From: an uncultured Fretibacterium sp.
Lineage (GTDB): Bacteria > Synergistota > Synergistia > Synergistales > Aminobacteriaceae
Direction: 5' to 3'
Length of the DNA: 31,925 nt
Assembly (NCBI GenBank): GCA_937915755.1
Contig: CALGGR010000315.1
Span: forward strand, 1-31,925
Positions 1-8,687 of this stretch are shown one piece after another. A program made the translations under genes and the position numbers. Position 1 is the first letter of the stretch. Each line of letters opens with the position of its first letter. The notes under the pieces were generated by a model that did no database searches, was not told the origin of the DNA, and saw only the letters and a program-made list of their open reading frames with translations.

Positions 1-699
1 ACTCATACACACAGCCTGCCAGCTTCAAATCTCGCTTTATATGCCCGCATCGGGAACACGTCTTACTGCTGGGGCATAGAATCTATAGACTACCTACCCT
101 GCGAGTTCAGGTCTATATATTCAGGCCGTGCGCCTACTATCTCATGTACGCCCGCTGTAGTTTTAGCCTTTGTTTGTCTAAGTTTGAACGCTTGTACTTT
201 TTACTAGCAGTTTCCTCCTTTCGTTGCTTTAATTTATGTATCTTGCGTGAAAATTTACGCTGTTCACGCTTCAGCATCCGCATTAAATTCTTTGCCCGTT
301 CGGAGTTATTTATATTCGGATAGTTCCTGCCGTCCGAATTTACAGCAAAGTTCTTTACGGCTATATCAATCCCTATGCTTTCGGCTTGCGTTGAACTACG
401 GGATTTACTGTGCTTACTTCATTATTTCGCGGCAAGTACATGCTTGCTAGCTGTCCGTTACGCCGCTTGAAGTTTGGGAAGCCAGCCCCTTACCCTTCAG
501 AAAGTTTCTACAGGCTGTATCTGCATTCATAGCCTAACATATAATTTTGAGTGTTGCTGCGATAATTACCACGGTTTTTACTTATGGACAGGTGGTAGAC
601 ATATATGCATACGCCTATAGTACGCTCGATTATTTGCACCTGTTCGCTTGTGGGCTTCAGCTCAATTTTATATGCTTGGTGTCTAAATTTACTGTTCAT
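1..699 (-). pseudogene. tnpB: Degraded IS605-family tnpB (OrfB) transposase-associated nuclease, runs off the left edge
   Basis: On the minus strand this stretch carries successive pieces of a TnpB protein in different frames. The N-terminus (from ATG at 699) reads MNSKFRHQAYKIELKPT followed by EQVQIIERTIGVC, the usual TnpB opening. Then come NADTACRNFLKG, GFPNFKRRNGQ, GIDIAVKNFAVNSDG (RuvC-I with its Asp), LKREQRKFSRKIHKLKQ, and finally the zinc-finger half CPSSKTCSRCGHIK near position 1-80. Several frameshifts and stops separate the pieces, and the segment between the Lys-rich helix and the zinc finger is shortened, so no intact nuclease can be made. The C-terminal RuvC-III part and any right-end guide RNA would lie outside the window. 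No tnpA was seen. Order and orientation of the fragments make the family call secure; the exact number of lesions is not. Confidence 0.85.
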
Positions 700-738
700 A
701 ACATAATTTTACACTATTTATACTTAATCGACATCTAG

Positions 739-1596
739 CTATATCTCCTGCTTGAGTATATTCTTTGCCTTATCCCAGAATGAATCGAGCTCATCAAGAG
801 TGTAATCCGAGATTGATTTTCCTTCAGACTGCGCAAGCTCCTCCATGATCCCGAAGCGTTTCTTGAATTTCTCGCACACCATGTTCAATGCCGCATCAGG
901 GTCAACATTGAGCCTTCTGGCAATATTCACCGTCATGAACAGGACATCACCAAGCTCTTCGGCCATGTGTTCGGGGTCATTCTCATTAGCGGCGTCCTTG
1001 AGTTCGTGAATTTCCTCGTCGAGTTTCGCGAAAAGAGGCTCGATTTCACCGGCCGGCCAGTCAAAACCAACATGTTTCACCTTCCCCTGAATGCGGTTAG
1101 CCTTTAGGAGAGGCGGAAGACCGTCAGGGATACCTGCGAGGATTGAGGTACTTTCGTGCTTTTCCTTGCGTTCTTCGGCCTTGATGCGCTCCCAGTTTCG
1201 GAGAACCTCGTCGCTATTGTCAGCCTTAACGTCCCCAAAAACATGAGGATGCCTGCGTATGAGCTTGTCGCAAATTCCGCGAACAACGTCCCTCATGTCG
1301 AAAGCTCCCAAGTCCTTAGCGATTGAGGCAACGAATACGACCTGGAGCAATAGGTCCCCGGCTTCCTCACGGATTTCGGCCATGTCATGCTTCGTTATGG
1401 CATCGGCAAGTTCGTAGGCTTCTTCGGTGATTGGGGTGCGGAGAGTTTCGAGGGTCTGCTTTCTGTCCCAAGGGCAGCCGTTTGGGGCGCGAAGCCTCTC
1501 GATTATGTTCACGATCTCGTCAAAGTAATGTGAGCTTTCTATGATTGATTCCTTCTTGCGTGAAAAATTTTGTGATTTCCAGAAATTATACCTCAT
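739..1596 (-). CDS. mazG: MazG nucleoside triphosphate pyrophosphohydrolase
   Basis: Cytoplasmic house-cleaning enzyme that hydrolyses (d)NTPs to NMP plus pyrophosphate. The protein has two tandem MazG domains. In the numbering from the ATG at 1596 (285 residues) the first has EEAYE at about 58-62 and EEAGD at about 77-81, the second EEIHE at about 194-198 and EELGD at about 213-217: the EExxE...ExxD magnesium-binding pattern in both halves. CPWDRKQT and KLIRRHPHVFGDV are family signatures between them. Homology begins only at about residue 20 (YFDEIVNIIERLRAPNGCPWD), so the start is uncertain: an ATG at 1644 is also in frame but overlaps the divergent promoter area, and neither start has a clear Shine-Dalgarno. 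The gene is divergent from the hydrolase gene, with about 70 bases between the chosen starts. Length is normal for the two-domain family. Confidence 0.9.
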   Translation of the reverse strand: MRYNFWKSQNFSRKKESIIESSHYFDEIVNIIERLRAPNGCPWDRKQTLETLRTPITEEAYELADAITKHDMAEIREEAGDLLLQVVFVASIAKDLGAFDMRDVVRGICDKLIRRHPHVFGDVKADNSDEVLRNWERIKAEERKEKHESTSILAGIPDGLPPLLKANRIQGKVKHVGFDWPAGEIEPLFAKLDEEIHELKDAANENDPEHMAEELGDVLFMTVNIARRLNVDPDAALNMVCEKFKKRFGIMEELAQSEGKSISDYTLDELDSFWDKAKNILKQEI

Positions 1597-1602
1597 CAAG
1601 TC

Positions 1603-1633
1603 TGGACAGGTAGATACAACCGCAAAATATACT
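1603..1633 (+). promoter_or_regulatory. Possible sigma-70-type promoter for the hydrolase/CMD operon
   Basis: TGGACA at 1603-1608 and TATACT at 1628-1633 are each close to the consensus, but the 19-base spacer is long. A strong Shine-Dalgarno (AAAGGAGG, around 1650-1657) follows, just before the ATG at 1667. The placement between two divergent genes is sensible; the match alone is weak. Confidence 0.35.
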
Positions 1634-1666
1634 GCCATCATCAAATTTCAAAGGAGGATTACTCTC

Positions 1667-2764
1667 ATGAAGTACTCAGTAATATTCATCATGGCCGTGT
1701 TCGTAATGGTCTCATGCGGAACGTCTTTTGCTGACATTATGCCGGTACGTTCGTTCGCCGAGCGTCAGCCGAAGACCCACAACTCCAACGCTTGGGGACT
1801 CGTCTACGGGGACGCTATCACCGAGAACGTTCCCGGAAAAGTCAACATTCACCCCATAACCTACGAGCTTAACGGCATAACCATTGCCGCAAACGTCTAC
1901 ACCCCCGAAGGTTATGACCCCGCCAAGAAATACCCCGCAATCACCGTCGCTCACCCCAACGGAGGCGTGAAAGAGCAGGTTGCCGGACTTTTCGCGCAGA
2001 GACTCGCAGAGCTTGGGTATATCACAGTTGCTGCTGATGCCGCGTTTCAGGGCGAGAGCGGCGGAATGCCAAGACACACGGATATTCCTTTCTTCAGGAC
2101 TGAGGACATTCACGGAATGGTTGACCTTCTCAGCATCTATCCGGGCGTTGACACAAACAGAATCGGAATGCTCGGAATCTGCGGCGGAGGCGGTTATACT
2201 CTCAATGCCGCAAAGTCCGAGAAGCGCGTGAAGTCAGTCGCAACTTTGAGCATGTTCAACACTGGACGTGTGAGGCGCGAGGGCTACATGAGCAGTCAGG
2301 TACGCGACATTCAGGAGAGACTGAAACAGGCATCGGACGCAAGGGCTGAGGTCGTCGCAAACGGTAAAGAGCCATCATCGGGTACGGTTGATTTCGACTC
2401 GCTCACCGATGAGGCAATCGAGGCAATCGCAAATGACCTCTACCGCGAGGGCATGAAGTATTACGGCAAGACTCACAGGCACCCCAACTCAACATTCGAG
2501 TACACCCGCTCAAGCCTCACTGAGTTGATGTCATGGGACGCTACTGACAACCTCAAGCTCATTAACGTACCACTCCTAATGATGGCGGGAAGCGTTGCTG
2601 ACTCTCTCTACCTCACTGAGGACGCAATCGAGAAAGCCACAGGCACGAGCGACAAGGAATTGTTCCTCATTCCCGGCGCGTTCCACATTCAGACGTACTA
2701 TGTACCTGAGTATGTCGAGCAGGAAGTCAACAAACTCAAAGAATTTTTCGGGAGGACACTATGA
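1667..2764 (+). CDS. Exported alpha/beta hydrolase of the dienelactone-hydrolase/YcjY type
   Basis: A 365-residue hydrolase with an N-terminal export signal (MKYSVIFIMAVFVMVSCG...). Cleavage could follow SFA, or the protein could be a lipoprotein on Cys17, although the lipobox MVSC is weak. The nucleophile elbow GICGGGG places Cys172 where serine usually sits, as in dienelactone hydrolase and YcjY-like proteins. Asp312 (AGSVADSLY) and His340 (GAFHIQTYY) complete a plausible triad. The ATG at 1667 is chosen because it has a strong Shine-Dalgarno and begins the signal peptide; the frame is open upstream to 1541 but that extension has no support. The stop overlaps the start of the next gene by four bases (ATGA), so the two are probably translationally coupled. 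The substrate cannot be read from the sequence; an ester or lactone is the likely class. Confidence 0.85.
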   Translation: MKYSVIFIMAVFVMVSCGTSFADIMPVRSFAERQPKTHNSNAWGLVYGDAITENVPGKVNIHPITYELNGITIAANVYTPEGYDPAKKYPAITVAHPNGGVKEQVAGLFAQRLAELGYITVAADAAFQGESGGMPRHTDIPFFRTEDIHGMVDLLSIYPGVDTNRIGMLGICGGGGYTLNAAKSEKRVKSVATLSMFNTGRVRREGYMSSQVRDIQERLKQASDARAEVVANGKEPSSGTVDFDSLTDEAIEAIANDLYREGMKYYGKTHRHPNSTFEYTRSSLTELMSWDATDNLKLINVPLLMMAGSVADSLYLTEDAIEKATGTSDKELFLIPGAFHIQTYYVPEYVEQEVNKLKEFFGRTL

Positions 2765-3594
2765 GGACAGCAATAATTTTCTCCGCGCTGCTGGTGATGA
2801 TTTCTTCGACCGTTTTCGCAAGCACACTCGACGGCTATGACCGTGCTAAACTCGCTGACGAGAATTACAGGCTCGCCAACGGAGACTCGGCCATGAAGGA
2901 AGCCGCCAATGACCCCGAACTTGCGGCGGTAATGAAGAAGTACCTCTATGCTGACATCGTGAAGCAGGCAAAAATCAACCAGACCGAACGCAAGCTCATC
3001 GAGATAGTTGTGCTTACGACGAACCAGAACCACAAGTTCCTTTCGCGCGTTGCAGGCGAGGCACTTAATCTCGGAGTGAAGCCCCTTGAGATCCGCGAGG
3101 CGCTCTACCATGTTGCACCGTACATAGGCTTCCCGAAGGTCTTTGAGGCTCTCGATGTCGTCAACGAAGTTTTCACGGCTCACGGAATAAAGCTCCCTCT
3201 CGAAGATCAGGGGACTACAACGGACACTGACAGGTTCGAGAAGGGACTCGCGTTTCAGGTTGGAGCATACGGCGATAGAATTAACCAGATGAGGGATTCA
3301 ACGCCGGATTACCAGAAGCACCTTCAGGACAACTTGTCGGCATTCTGCTTCGGGGACACGTACACTCGCGGGACTCTCGACTACAAGATGCGCGAGATGC
3401 TGACGATGGCGGTAATCGGGACACTCGGAACTGGTGAGCCTCAGTATAAATCCCACGTTGCAGGGACTCTGGCGGCTGGTGCGACGAAAGAGGAAGTAAT
3501 CGGCATAATCACGGTGATGAACCCTTACATAGGTTTCCCTCGAACGCTCAATGCCCTGCGTATTGCCAACGAAGTTTTTGACAGCATGAAGTAG
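2761..3594 (+). CDS. Exported two-domain carboxymuconolactone decarboxylase family protein
   Basis: A 277-residue protein with a signal peptide (cleavage likely after VFA, about residue 20). Two copies of the carboxymuconolactone decarboxylase (CMD) fold follow, at roughly 40-130 and 165-270. Both halves share the pattern (L/M)TTxx or MREMLTMAV, then a His-containing helix, then GVKPLEIREALYHVAPYIGFPKVFEAL in the first and GATKEEVIGIITVMNPYIGFPR in the second. The CxxC pair of the AhpD peroxidase branch is absent, so a peroxidase role is unlikely and decarboxylase- or isomerase-like chemistry is more plausible. It is coupled to the upstream hydrolase, and both are exported, which suggests consecutive steps on one extracytoplasmic substrate. 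That pathway link is inference. Confidence 0.85.
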   Translation: MRTAIIFSALLVMISSTVFASTLDGYDRAKLADENYRLANGDSAMKEAANDPELAAVMKKYLYADIVKQAKINQTERKLIEIVVLTTNQNHKFLSRVAGEALNLGVKPLEIREALYHVAPYIGFPKVFEALDVVNEVFTAHGIKLPLEDQGTTTDTDRFEKGLAFQVGAYGDRINQMRDSTPDYQKHLQDNLSAFCFGDTYTRGTLDYKMREMLTMAVIGTLGTGEPQYKSHVAGTLAAGATKEEVIGIITVMNPYIGFPRTLNALRIANEVFDSMK

Positions 3595-3619
3595 CCGCAA
3601 GAACAAAGCTGAAAATTTG

Positions 3620-3654
3620 ACGGATACCCAAAGATAAAAGGGTGTCCGTTTTTT
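3620..3654 (+). terminator. Rho-independent terminator after the hydrolase/CMD operon
   Basis: The 10-base stem ACGGATACCC (3620-3629) pairs with GGGTGTCCGT (3640-3649), with one G-T wobble, a 10-base loop and a run of T to 3654. It lies 25 bases after the CMD stop codon. The T-run overlaps the -35 box of the next promoter. Confidence 0.85.
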
Positions 3655-3681
3655 GTTGCAACCGCCATATAGTAATATAAT
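3653..3681 (+). promoter_or_regulatory. Sigma-70-type promoter of the first kinase operon
   Basis: TTGTTG (3653-3658), a 17-base spacer and a perfect TATAAT (3676-3681) lie 48 bases before the kinase start codon. The geometry is good and the -35 box matches 4 of 6. Confidence 0.6.
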
Positions 3682-3729
3682 GTAGCAGTATCTAGCAAAA
3701 TCATATTTCAAGGAGTCAAGAAAAATTTT

Positions 3730-6700
3730 ATGTGCCATTCCCAGCAAGATGAACGGAAGAATTTTGTCGAAACCATCGCCAAGCTGAATAATAGCGCAAT
3801 CCTTATCCACTCACGTGATGACGGCAAACATGAAGCAGTGTTCATTTCACCGGAATATGCCGAGATGATGGAGGACACGCCCGAACATTCTCAGGACTTC
3901 AGCAAAATCATTTACCCCGAAGACATGGATATAGTCCGTGAAATGCTCGAAAAACGCGAGGCCCCCGACAAATCTCACAGACTGCAATTCCGAATGATGA
4001 CCGTCAAGAACAACGTCATATGGTGCAGCGCACACTTTGCGTTCATCACCGTAGGCGGTGAAGATTATGTGTACATTACGTTTTCGGACATCACGATGTT
4101 CAAGAACTACGAGGAGAAAATCCGAGCCAGTTACGACTCTATAGGCCAAAATTTCTACCATCAGGACAAATTCACACTGGGAATGTTCAGGGCTGACATT
4201 ACACTCGACACTCTCGAAGAAGTCAGGGGAAAGGACTTGTTCAGCACCGACAGTGACCAGCAGCAATTCTCGGAAATGCTAAGGGCCAGAGCCAAGCACT
4301 ATATAAACTTTATGGAACGCAAGAAGCTCATTGAGACATTCAACGTTGACTCTCTCCTTGACGCTTACATCAAGGGAAAAATCGGAACGAGGCAGGTTCT
4401 TCTCTCACGCCGTGAGAACGGAAATATCTGCTATGTTGAGTTCTCGGCCATGATGACACGAAATCCTCTCAACGGCCATGTCGTAGCCTTCATCACTGAG
4501 CGCGAGTGCAACAACTCCAAAGTCTACCAGACGATCGTCGACAAGATTCTTGCCCGTCAGTTCGAGATGATTGCTTACATGGCGATAGGACGATACCACA
4601 TCACCGTGAGCGATGAGCTTCAGGAAGGAAGCATTCTCCCCAAGAACATGCACGACACTTTCAACGCATACATTCACGATGAGATTGTCCCCATACTTCA
4701 CGGAACTGATGAGCAGGTTCGGGAAATGGCTCACTCCCTCGCACCGGACTCTATAGCATTCGGAACTCAGAAGAACTCGCTCTACGAGGTCAACATAGTC
4801 TGCGATATTGACGGAAAGATTTTCTACAAGCAGTTCAACTTTTACGCGGTAAATCCGGGATTCTATATAATCCTCGTTTCCGACACGACCAGACTCCACA
4901 AGGAGCAGCAGGAACGTTCCGAGCAGTTAGAAGAAGCTCTCGACCTCGCAAACGCAGCAATGCAGCAGGCAAGACGTGCAAATTCCGCAAAGAGTGAGTT
5001 CCTTGCCAACATGTCCCACGAAATCAGAACACCAATCAACGCAGTACTTGGCATGAATGAGATGATAATCCGCGAAAGCACAAGCGACAGGATTACCACA
5101 TATGCCCGGAACGTTGAGAGCGCGGGGAAAAATCTACTCTCAATCATCAATGACATTCTCGACTTCAGCAAGATTGAGGCCGGAAAGATGGAGATTGCCG
5201 AGAGCGATTACAAGCTGAGTTCTGTGCTGAATGACGTTACGAACATGATTGTGTTCAAGGCTAGGCAGAAGGATCTTCAGTTCACGGTTAAGGTTGACGA
5301 GGAACTTCCTGATGTTCTTTACGGCGATGAAGTTCGAGTGAGGCAGGTTGTTACGAACGTCCTCAACAACGCTGTGAAGTACACTCATGAGGGGAGCGTC
5401 AGCCTTGCGGTTTCAGGAGGAAAGACCTACAGCGAGGACGGCACTGAGACGATCAACCTCGTATTCAGGGTAACGGATACAGGTATCGGCATAAAGGAGG
5501 AGGATTTGCCCAAACTCTTCAAGCAGTTCGAGAGGATTGACCTAGTTCAGAATAACACGGTTGAAGGTACGGGCTTGGGACTCTCGATAACCCGTAACTT
5601 ACTCCAGCTAATGAACGGACGCATCGAAGTTGAGAGCGAATACGGAAAAGGCTCAACGTTCATAATCTACCTTCCACAGCGAGTAATCTCGGAAGAACCA
5701 ATCGGGAACTTCCACGACAAATTTGACCGCTACGTCCACACGATGAAGGCATATCAGGAGTCATTCAAGGCAACGGAAGCAAAGTTGCTAGTTGTTGATG
5801 ATACTGACATGAATTTGACGGTCATCGAGGGTCTGCTCAGCAAGACGGAGATTCAGCTTGACACGGCATCAGGAGGGCGCGAGGCTCTTGCATTGACGCG
5901 TGAGAAGAAGTTTGACCTCATCCTCATGGATCAGAGAATGCCTATAATGGATGGTACACAGACGATGAGGGCGATACGTGAGCAGGAAGACGGAATGAAC
6001 CACGAAACTCCGATAATCTGCCTAACTGCCGACGCTGTGAGCGGTGCGAGGAACAAATATCTTGCCGAAGGTTTCACAGATTACCTCTCGAAACCCGTTG
6101 AAGGGCCAAGCCTTGAAGCCGCGCTGATAAAATACTTGCCGCCCGAAAAGATAGTGTTGCAGGAAGAGTCAGACCAGTCGCAGGAAGAACAGCACGAACG
6201 CACAGCACTTGAGGAGTTCTACGCTCACACTGAGGGACTGAGCTATCAGGAGGCAATCAAGAACTGTGCAACTGAAGCGATACTCACTAAGACCCTTCAG
6301 CAGTTCTGGAACTCAATCAACAACAATCTCAGGGACATTGAGTCGTTCTGGAAGAATGATGACATCAAGAACTACACGATAAAGGTACACGCCCTGAAAA
6401 GTTCTGCGAGGTTAATCGGAGCAATGGAACTGTCGAAACAGGCAGCCTATCTTGAGGAGTGCGGTAACAACAACGACACCGCAAGCATCGCCGACTTCAC
6501 GCCCGACCTTCTTGCGAATTACAGATCGTGTCAGACGAAATTGTCGCCGCTTTACGCGCAGGACGAGGACAAAGAGGAGATTTCAGCCGACAGACTCCAT
6601 GAGGCATACGAGGCAATCAAGGAGTTCACTGCGATGTTCGACAGCGACTCGATAGACGGGATAATGGACATGTTGAGGGGCTACAAGATACCCGATAACG

Positions 6701-6783
6701 AATCTGAACGCTTCAACAGGATTGCGACGTGTGCGGACGCGGCAGACTGGGGCGGTCTTGAAGAAGCATTGAAAGAGATATAA
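3730..6783 (+). CDS. Soluble PAS hybrid histidine kinase with receiver and HPt domains
   Basis: A 1017-residue hybrid kinase with no membrane segment, so it probably senses a cytoplasmic signal. An N-terminal PAS fold (about 20-125, with the YPEDMDIVREML element of PAS_3 domains) is followed by a further sensory region with PAS-like character, then a coiled coil. HisKA has FLANMSHEIRTPINAVLGMN with phospho-acceptor His430. HATPase has DTGIGI near 582 and GTGLGL near 614. The receiver (KLLVVDDTDMNLTVIEGLL) has phospho-acceptor Asp734. The HPt domain near the C-terminus has VHALKSSARLIG with His887. All relay residues are present, so it can carry a full His-Asp-His phosphorelay in one chain. 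AAGGAG lies about 14 bases before the ATG, a longish spacing. The response regulator gene follows after 15 bases and is the obvious partner, since it could accept phosphate from His887. Confidence 0.92.
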   Translation: MCHSQQDERKNFVETIAKLNNSAILIHSRDDGKHEAVFISPEYAEMMEDTPEHSQDFSKIIYPEDMDIVREMLEKREAPDKSHRLQFRMMTVKNNVIWCSAHFAFITVGGEDYVYITFSDITMFKNYEEKIRASYDSIGQNFYHQDKFTLGMFRADITLDTLEEVRGKDLFSTDSDQQQFSEMLRARAKHYINFMERKKLIETFNVDSLLDAYIKGKIGTRQVLLSRRENGNICYVEFSAMMTRNPLNGHVVAFITERECNNSKVYQTIVDKILARQFEMIAYMAIGRYHITVSDELQEGSILPKNMHDTFNAYIHDEIVPILHGTDEQVREMAHSLAPDSIAFGTQKNSLYEVNIVCDIDGKIFYKQFNFYAVNPGFYIILVSDTTRLHKEQQERSEQLEEALDLANAAMQQARRANSAKSEFLANMSHEIRTPINAVLGMNEMIIRESTSDRITTYARNVESAGKNLLSIINDILDFSKIEAGKMEIAESDYKLSSVLNDVTNMIVFKARQKDLQFTVKVDEELPDVLYGDEVRVRQVVTNVLNNAVKYTHEGSVSLAVSGGKTYSEDGTETINLVFRVTDTGIGIKEEDLPKLFKQFERIDLVQNNTVEGTGLGLSITRNLLQLMNGRIEVESEYGKGSTFIIYLPQRVISEEPIGNFHDKFDRYVHTMKAYQESFKATEAKLLVVDDTDMNLTVIEGLLSKTEIQLDTASGGREALALTREKKFDLILMDQRMPIMDGTQTMRAIREQEDGMNHETPIICLTADAVSGARNKYLAEGFTDYLSKPVEGPSLEAALIKYLPPEKIVLQEESDQSQEEQHERTALEEFYAHTEGLSYQEAIKNCATEAILTKTLQQFWNSINNNLRDIESFWKNDDIKNYTIKVHALKSSARLIGAMELSKQAAYLEECGNNNDTASIADFTPDLLANYRSCQTKLSPLYAQDEDKEEISADRLHEAYEAIKEFTAMFDSDSIDGIMDMLRGYKIPDNESERFNRIATCADAADWGGLEEALKEI

Positions 6784-6798
6784 GAGAGGAAAGATGAC

Positions 6799-7491
6799 AT
6801 GAAGGAAAAAATATTGTACGTTAGCGACAGACCGTCAATGGGAGCGGACATGCTCATTAAGACGCTGGGTGATTCGTTCGAGGTAATGCAGGTGCGTTCA
6901 AGCGACGAGGTTAAACACGTGCCGGGAATCGTTCTCGTGAACCTTGCGGGACTTGAGGGTTCTGACAGGGTGAGGAATCTCACGACAGCCAAAGTGTTCC
7001 TTCTTGGGACTCAAGCTGAAATTGACGAGGCGGGAATAACGGGGGCTGAAGGAATCGCAAAGCCCTTCAATGCCGCTGAGGTCAAAGCGAAACTTTCGGC
7101 ACTCTCAGGAAACGCGGGAGAAGTTCAGCGGACGCTGCTTCTTGTTGACGATGACGCTGTAATGATTCGGACGTTGCGCGAGGGGCTTAGTACGAGCTAC
7201 AAGGTATTGCCGGCAAATTCGGGAGCCAATGCCCTGAAGATTCTTGCGCGCGCAAAACCGGACTTGATACTCTTGGACTACGAGATGCCGGAGATGAACG
7301 GTCCGCAGGTTTTGGAGGCACTGAGGGCGAACGCTGAGACTTCGGGGATACCTGTGATGTTCCTGACGGCGAAGAATGACGCTGAGAGCATCGGGAAGAT
7401 TGAGGCACTGAAGACCCAGGGGCATATGCTGAAGACTCTGCCGCTTCGGGAGATCAAGGCGATAATACAGAGCTTCTTTGACGGAAAATAG
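6799..7491 (+). CDS. Response regulator with a pseudo-receiver followed by a true receiver
   Basis: A 230-residue protein made of two receiver folds with no output domain. The N-terminal one (about 1-105) keeps the general alternation of strands and helices, but the acceptor aspartate position is Asn48 (VLVNLAGLEG), so it is probably not phosphorylated. The C-terminal one (about 113-228) has the acidic pair LLVDDD, Asp160 in LILLDYEMPEMNG, a conserved Thr (MFLTAK) and Lys (HMLKTL, where KP is usual). A Shine-Dalgarno (GAGAGGAAAG) lies just before the ATG, 15 bases after the kinase stop, so the pair forms an operon. With no effector domain it may be a phosphate shuttle or act by protein contact. 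The closest description is a stand-alone CheY/PatA-like regulator. Confidence 0.85.
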   Translation: MKEKILYVSDRPSMGADMLIKTLGDSFEVMQVRSSDEVKHVPGIVLVNLAGLEGSDRVRNLTTAKVFLLGTQAEIDEAGITGAEGIAKPFNAAEVKAKLSALSGNAGEVQRTLLLVDDDAVMIRTLREGLSTSYKVLPANSGANALKILARAKPDLILLDYEMPEMNGPQVLEALRANAETSGIPVMFLTAKNDAESIGKIEALKTQGHMLKTLPLREIKAIIQSFFDGK

Positions 7492-7517
7492 CAGAGAGCT
7501 AACAATATCGTCAACTA

Positions 7518-7769
7518 CTCACGACTGAAGTCGCGAGCTTGTCCATACCCTTACCGATCTTTATCGGATGCGAGGTTCAAACGCTAACGCTCCCTCGTAG
7601 GTCAGACATCGTCGGACGGCTGACTTTCGCCCGTTTTGACCTAAGCTTATAGCCTAAGCCCGTTGTTATGCGAGTGCCCACAGCCGAAATGGCCAACCGT
7701 TCTCTCGCAACGCTAATTTTACACGTAAAGAAAGCTAGGCGCAATTCCTCTCACGACTGAAGTCGCGAG
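7518..7769. mobile_element. Palindrome-bounded element resembling IS200/IS605-type ends (possible non-autonomous relic)
   Basis: This 300-base gap between genes has two identical 20-base imperfect palindromes, CTCACGACTGAAGTCGCGAG, at 7518-7537 and 7750-7769, each able to fold as a hairpin. They are in direct orientation, 232 bases apart. The interior contains other complementary segments (for example CGAGG...CCTCG around 7571-7597, and AGGTCA near 7600 with TGACCT near 7637), so an RNA from here could be structured. Hairpins of this kind are typical of IS200/IS605 left and right ends and of MITE/PATE derivatives. A tnpB relic lies 7 kb away, also minus-strand. No intact ORF is present. Whether it is a MITE, or the 3' tail of a lost tnpB with its guide RNA scaffold, cannot be settled here. 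Confidence 0.5.
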
Positions 7770-7792
7770 TTTCCTTGCGGGTTTCATGAAAT

Positions 7793-8634
7793 ATGGAAGA
7801 TGATGCTGATAAGATTCTCGTACCAAAACTCTACGAAGACTCCAATGATAGCGAGAATAACAATAATAGCGGGAAAAGAGTAAAAAATTTCTCGAAATTC
7901 ATTCTTATAGCGTTAGTTGCGCTGTTAGCTTTATTATTCTTTTTCACTGGCATGGGTAAGAATATTGTACGGAATCTTGCGAAAATCATACCCCTACCCC
8001 ATCACAAAAGAGTTATAAACCCAACAATTCTGAGAGCTTGCTGCCGATTTCAACTGACCTTCATGAAGACAATAAAATCGGCTTCGGTCCTAAAGTCGCA
8101 GGAGTACAGCTGGGCATGAAAATGACCCTTAGCGACATCATAAATTGGCGTGCCGGGCTTCGAGGTTTTCCATTCACTCTTGAAGTCAACGGCAAAGTTA
8201 ATGGTAAAGAGTTGCCCGCGACAGGCAGCATATCGATTCTTTTCACTGGGAATGATGAAGATGGCTTCAAGGTTACGAACGCAACTAAGGGATTTTATCG
8301 TTTCAAAAATAAGAAAATGAGACTTTCTGATCTTCTGGCCGGGATTGAGAGAGTTGAAGTTACAACGATAACACTTCGTGGAAAGAATGTTCTGGTGAAA
8401 GAGAACTGCGTGTTGTTCGATGACAAACAGAGGATTTCGTCAATACATCTCCGAAAAAGTGATTTTGGCTGGGGTCCAATGAGCCATGAAAGATTCGTCG
8501 AGCTTCTGACTAGGACGTATAATCTGCCGAAAATGAAAAAGCTTGGAAACACGTGGCAGTACAGTAATGAGGAGGAAGGATGGCAGATAAGCTATCATAC
8601 ACTAGGCGGAGGAATACTTGAGATTGACCGATAG
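7793..8634 (+). pseudogene. Frameshifted single-pass membrane protein of unknown function
   Basis: The ATG at 7793 opens a frame encoding a polar N-terminus rich in Asp and Asn, then one membrane segment (FILIALVALLALLFFFTG, about residues 36-53) and a short tail. The frame runs out at 8119. From about 7981 another frame is open continuously to the stop at 8634 and encodes a sensible soluble domain (for example KVAGVQLGMKMTLSDIINWRAG and SWQYSNEEEGWQISYHTLGG-like C-terminus). The two frames meet around 7990-8010, where two runs of four C occur, and joining them needs a single added base. I therefore read one gene with a one-base deletion, or an assembly error. It would encode a protein anchored by one helix with an external domain of about 200 residues. 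I do not recognise the family. A TTG at 8038 could start the second part alone, but without a good ribosome site. Confidence 0.55.
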
Positions 8635-8650
8635 AATACAAAATCATAGA

Positions 8651-8684
8651 GAGTTCCCCAGTCGGTGAAGGGCTGGGGAGTTTT
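8651..8684 (+). terminator. Rho-independent terminator
   Basis: TTCCCCAGTC (8654-8663) pairs with GGCTGGGGAG (8671-8680), about ten pairs with two G-T wobbles, a seven-base loop, then TTTT. It follows the frameshifted gene and sits just beyond the end of the convergent YgiT-type gene. Confidence 0.75.
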
Positions 8685-8687
8685 GCG

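Noticed and set aside
508..699. Stand-alone 63-residue protein
   Set aside because: It is the N-terminal fragment of the broken tnpB, whose later parts are visible in other frames.
2761..3594. AhpD-like peroxidase
   Set aside because: The catalytic CxxC of AhpD is absent in both CMD domains.
8038..8634. Independent gene starting at TTG 8038
   Set aside because: There is no good ribosome site, and the frame is open and sensible upstream of it; a frameshifted single gene with 7793 explains both parts better.
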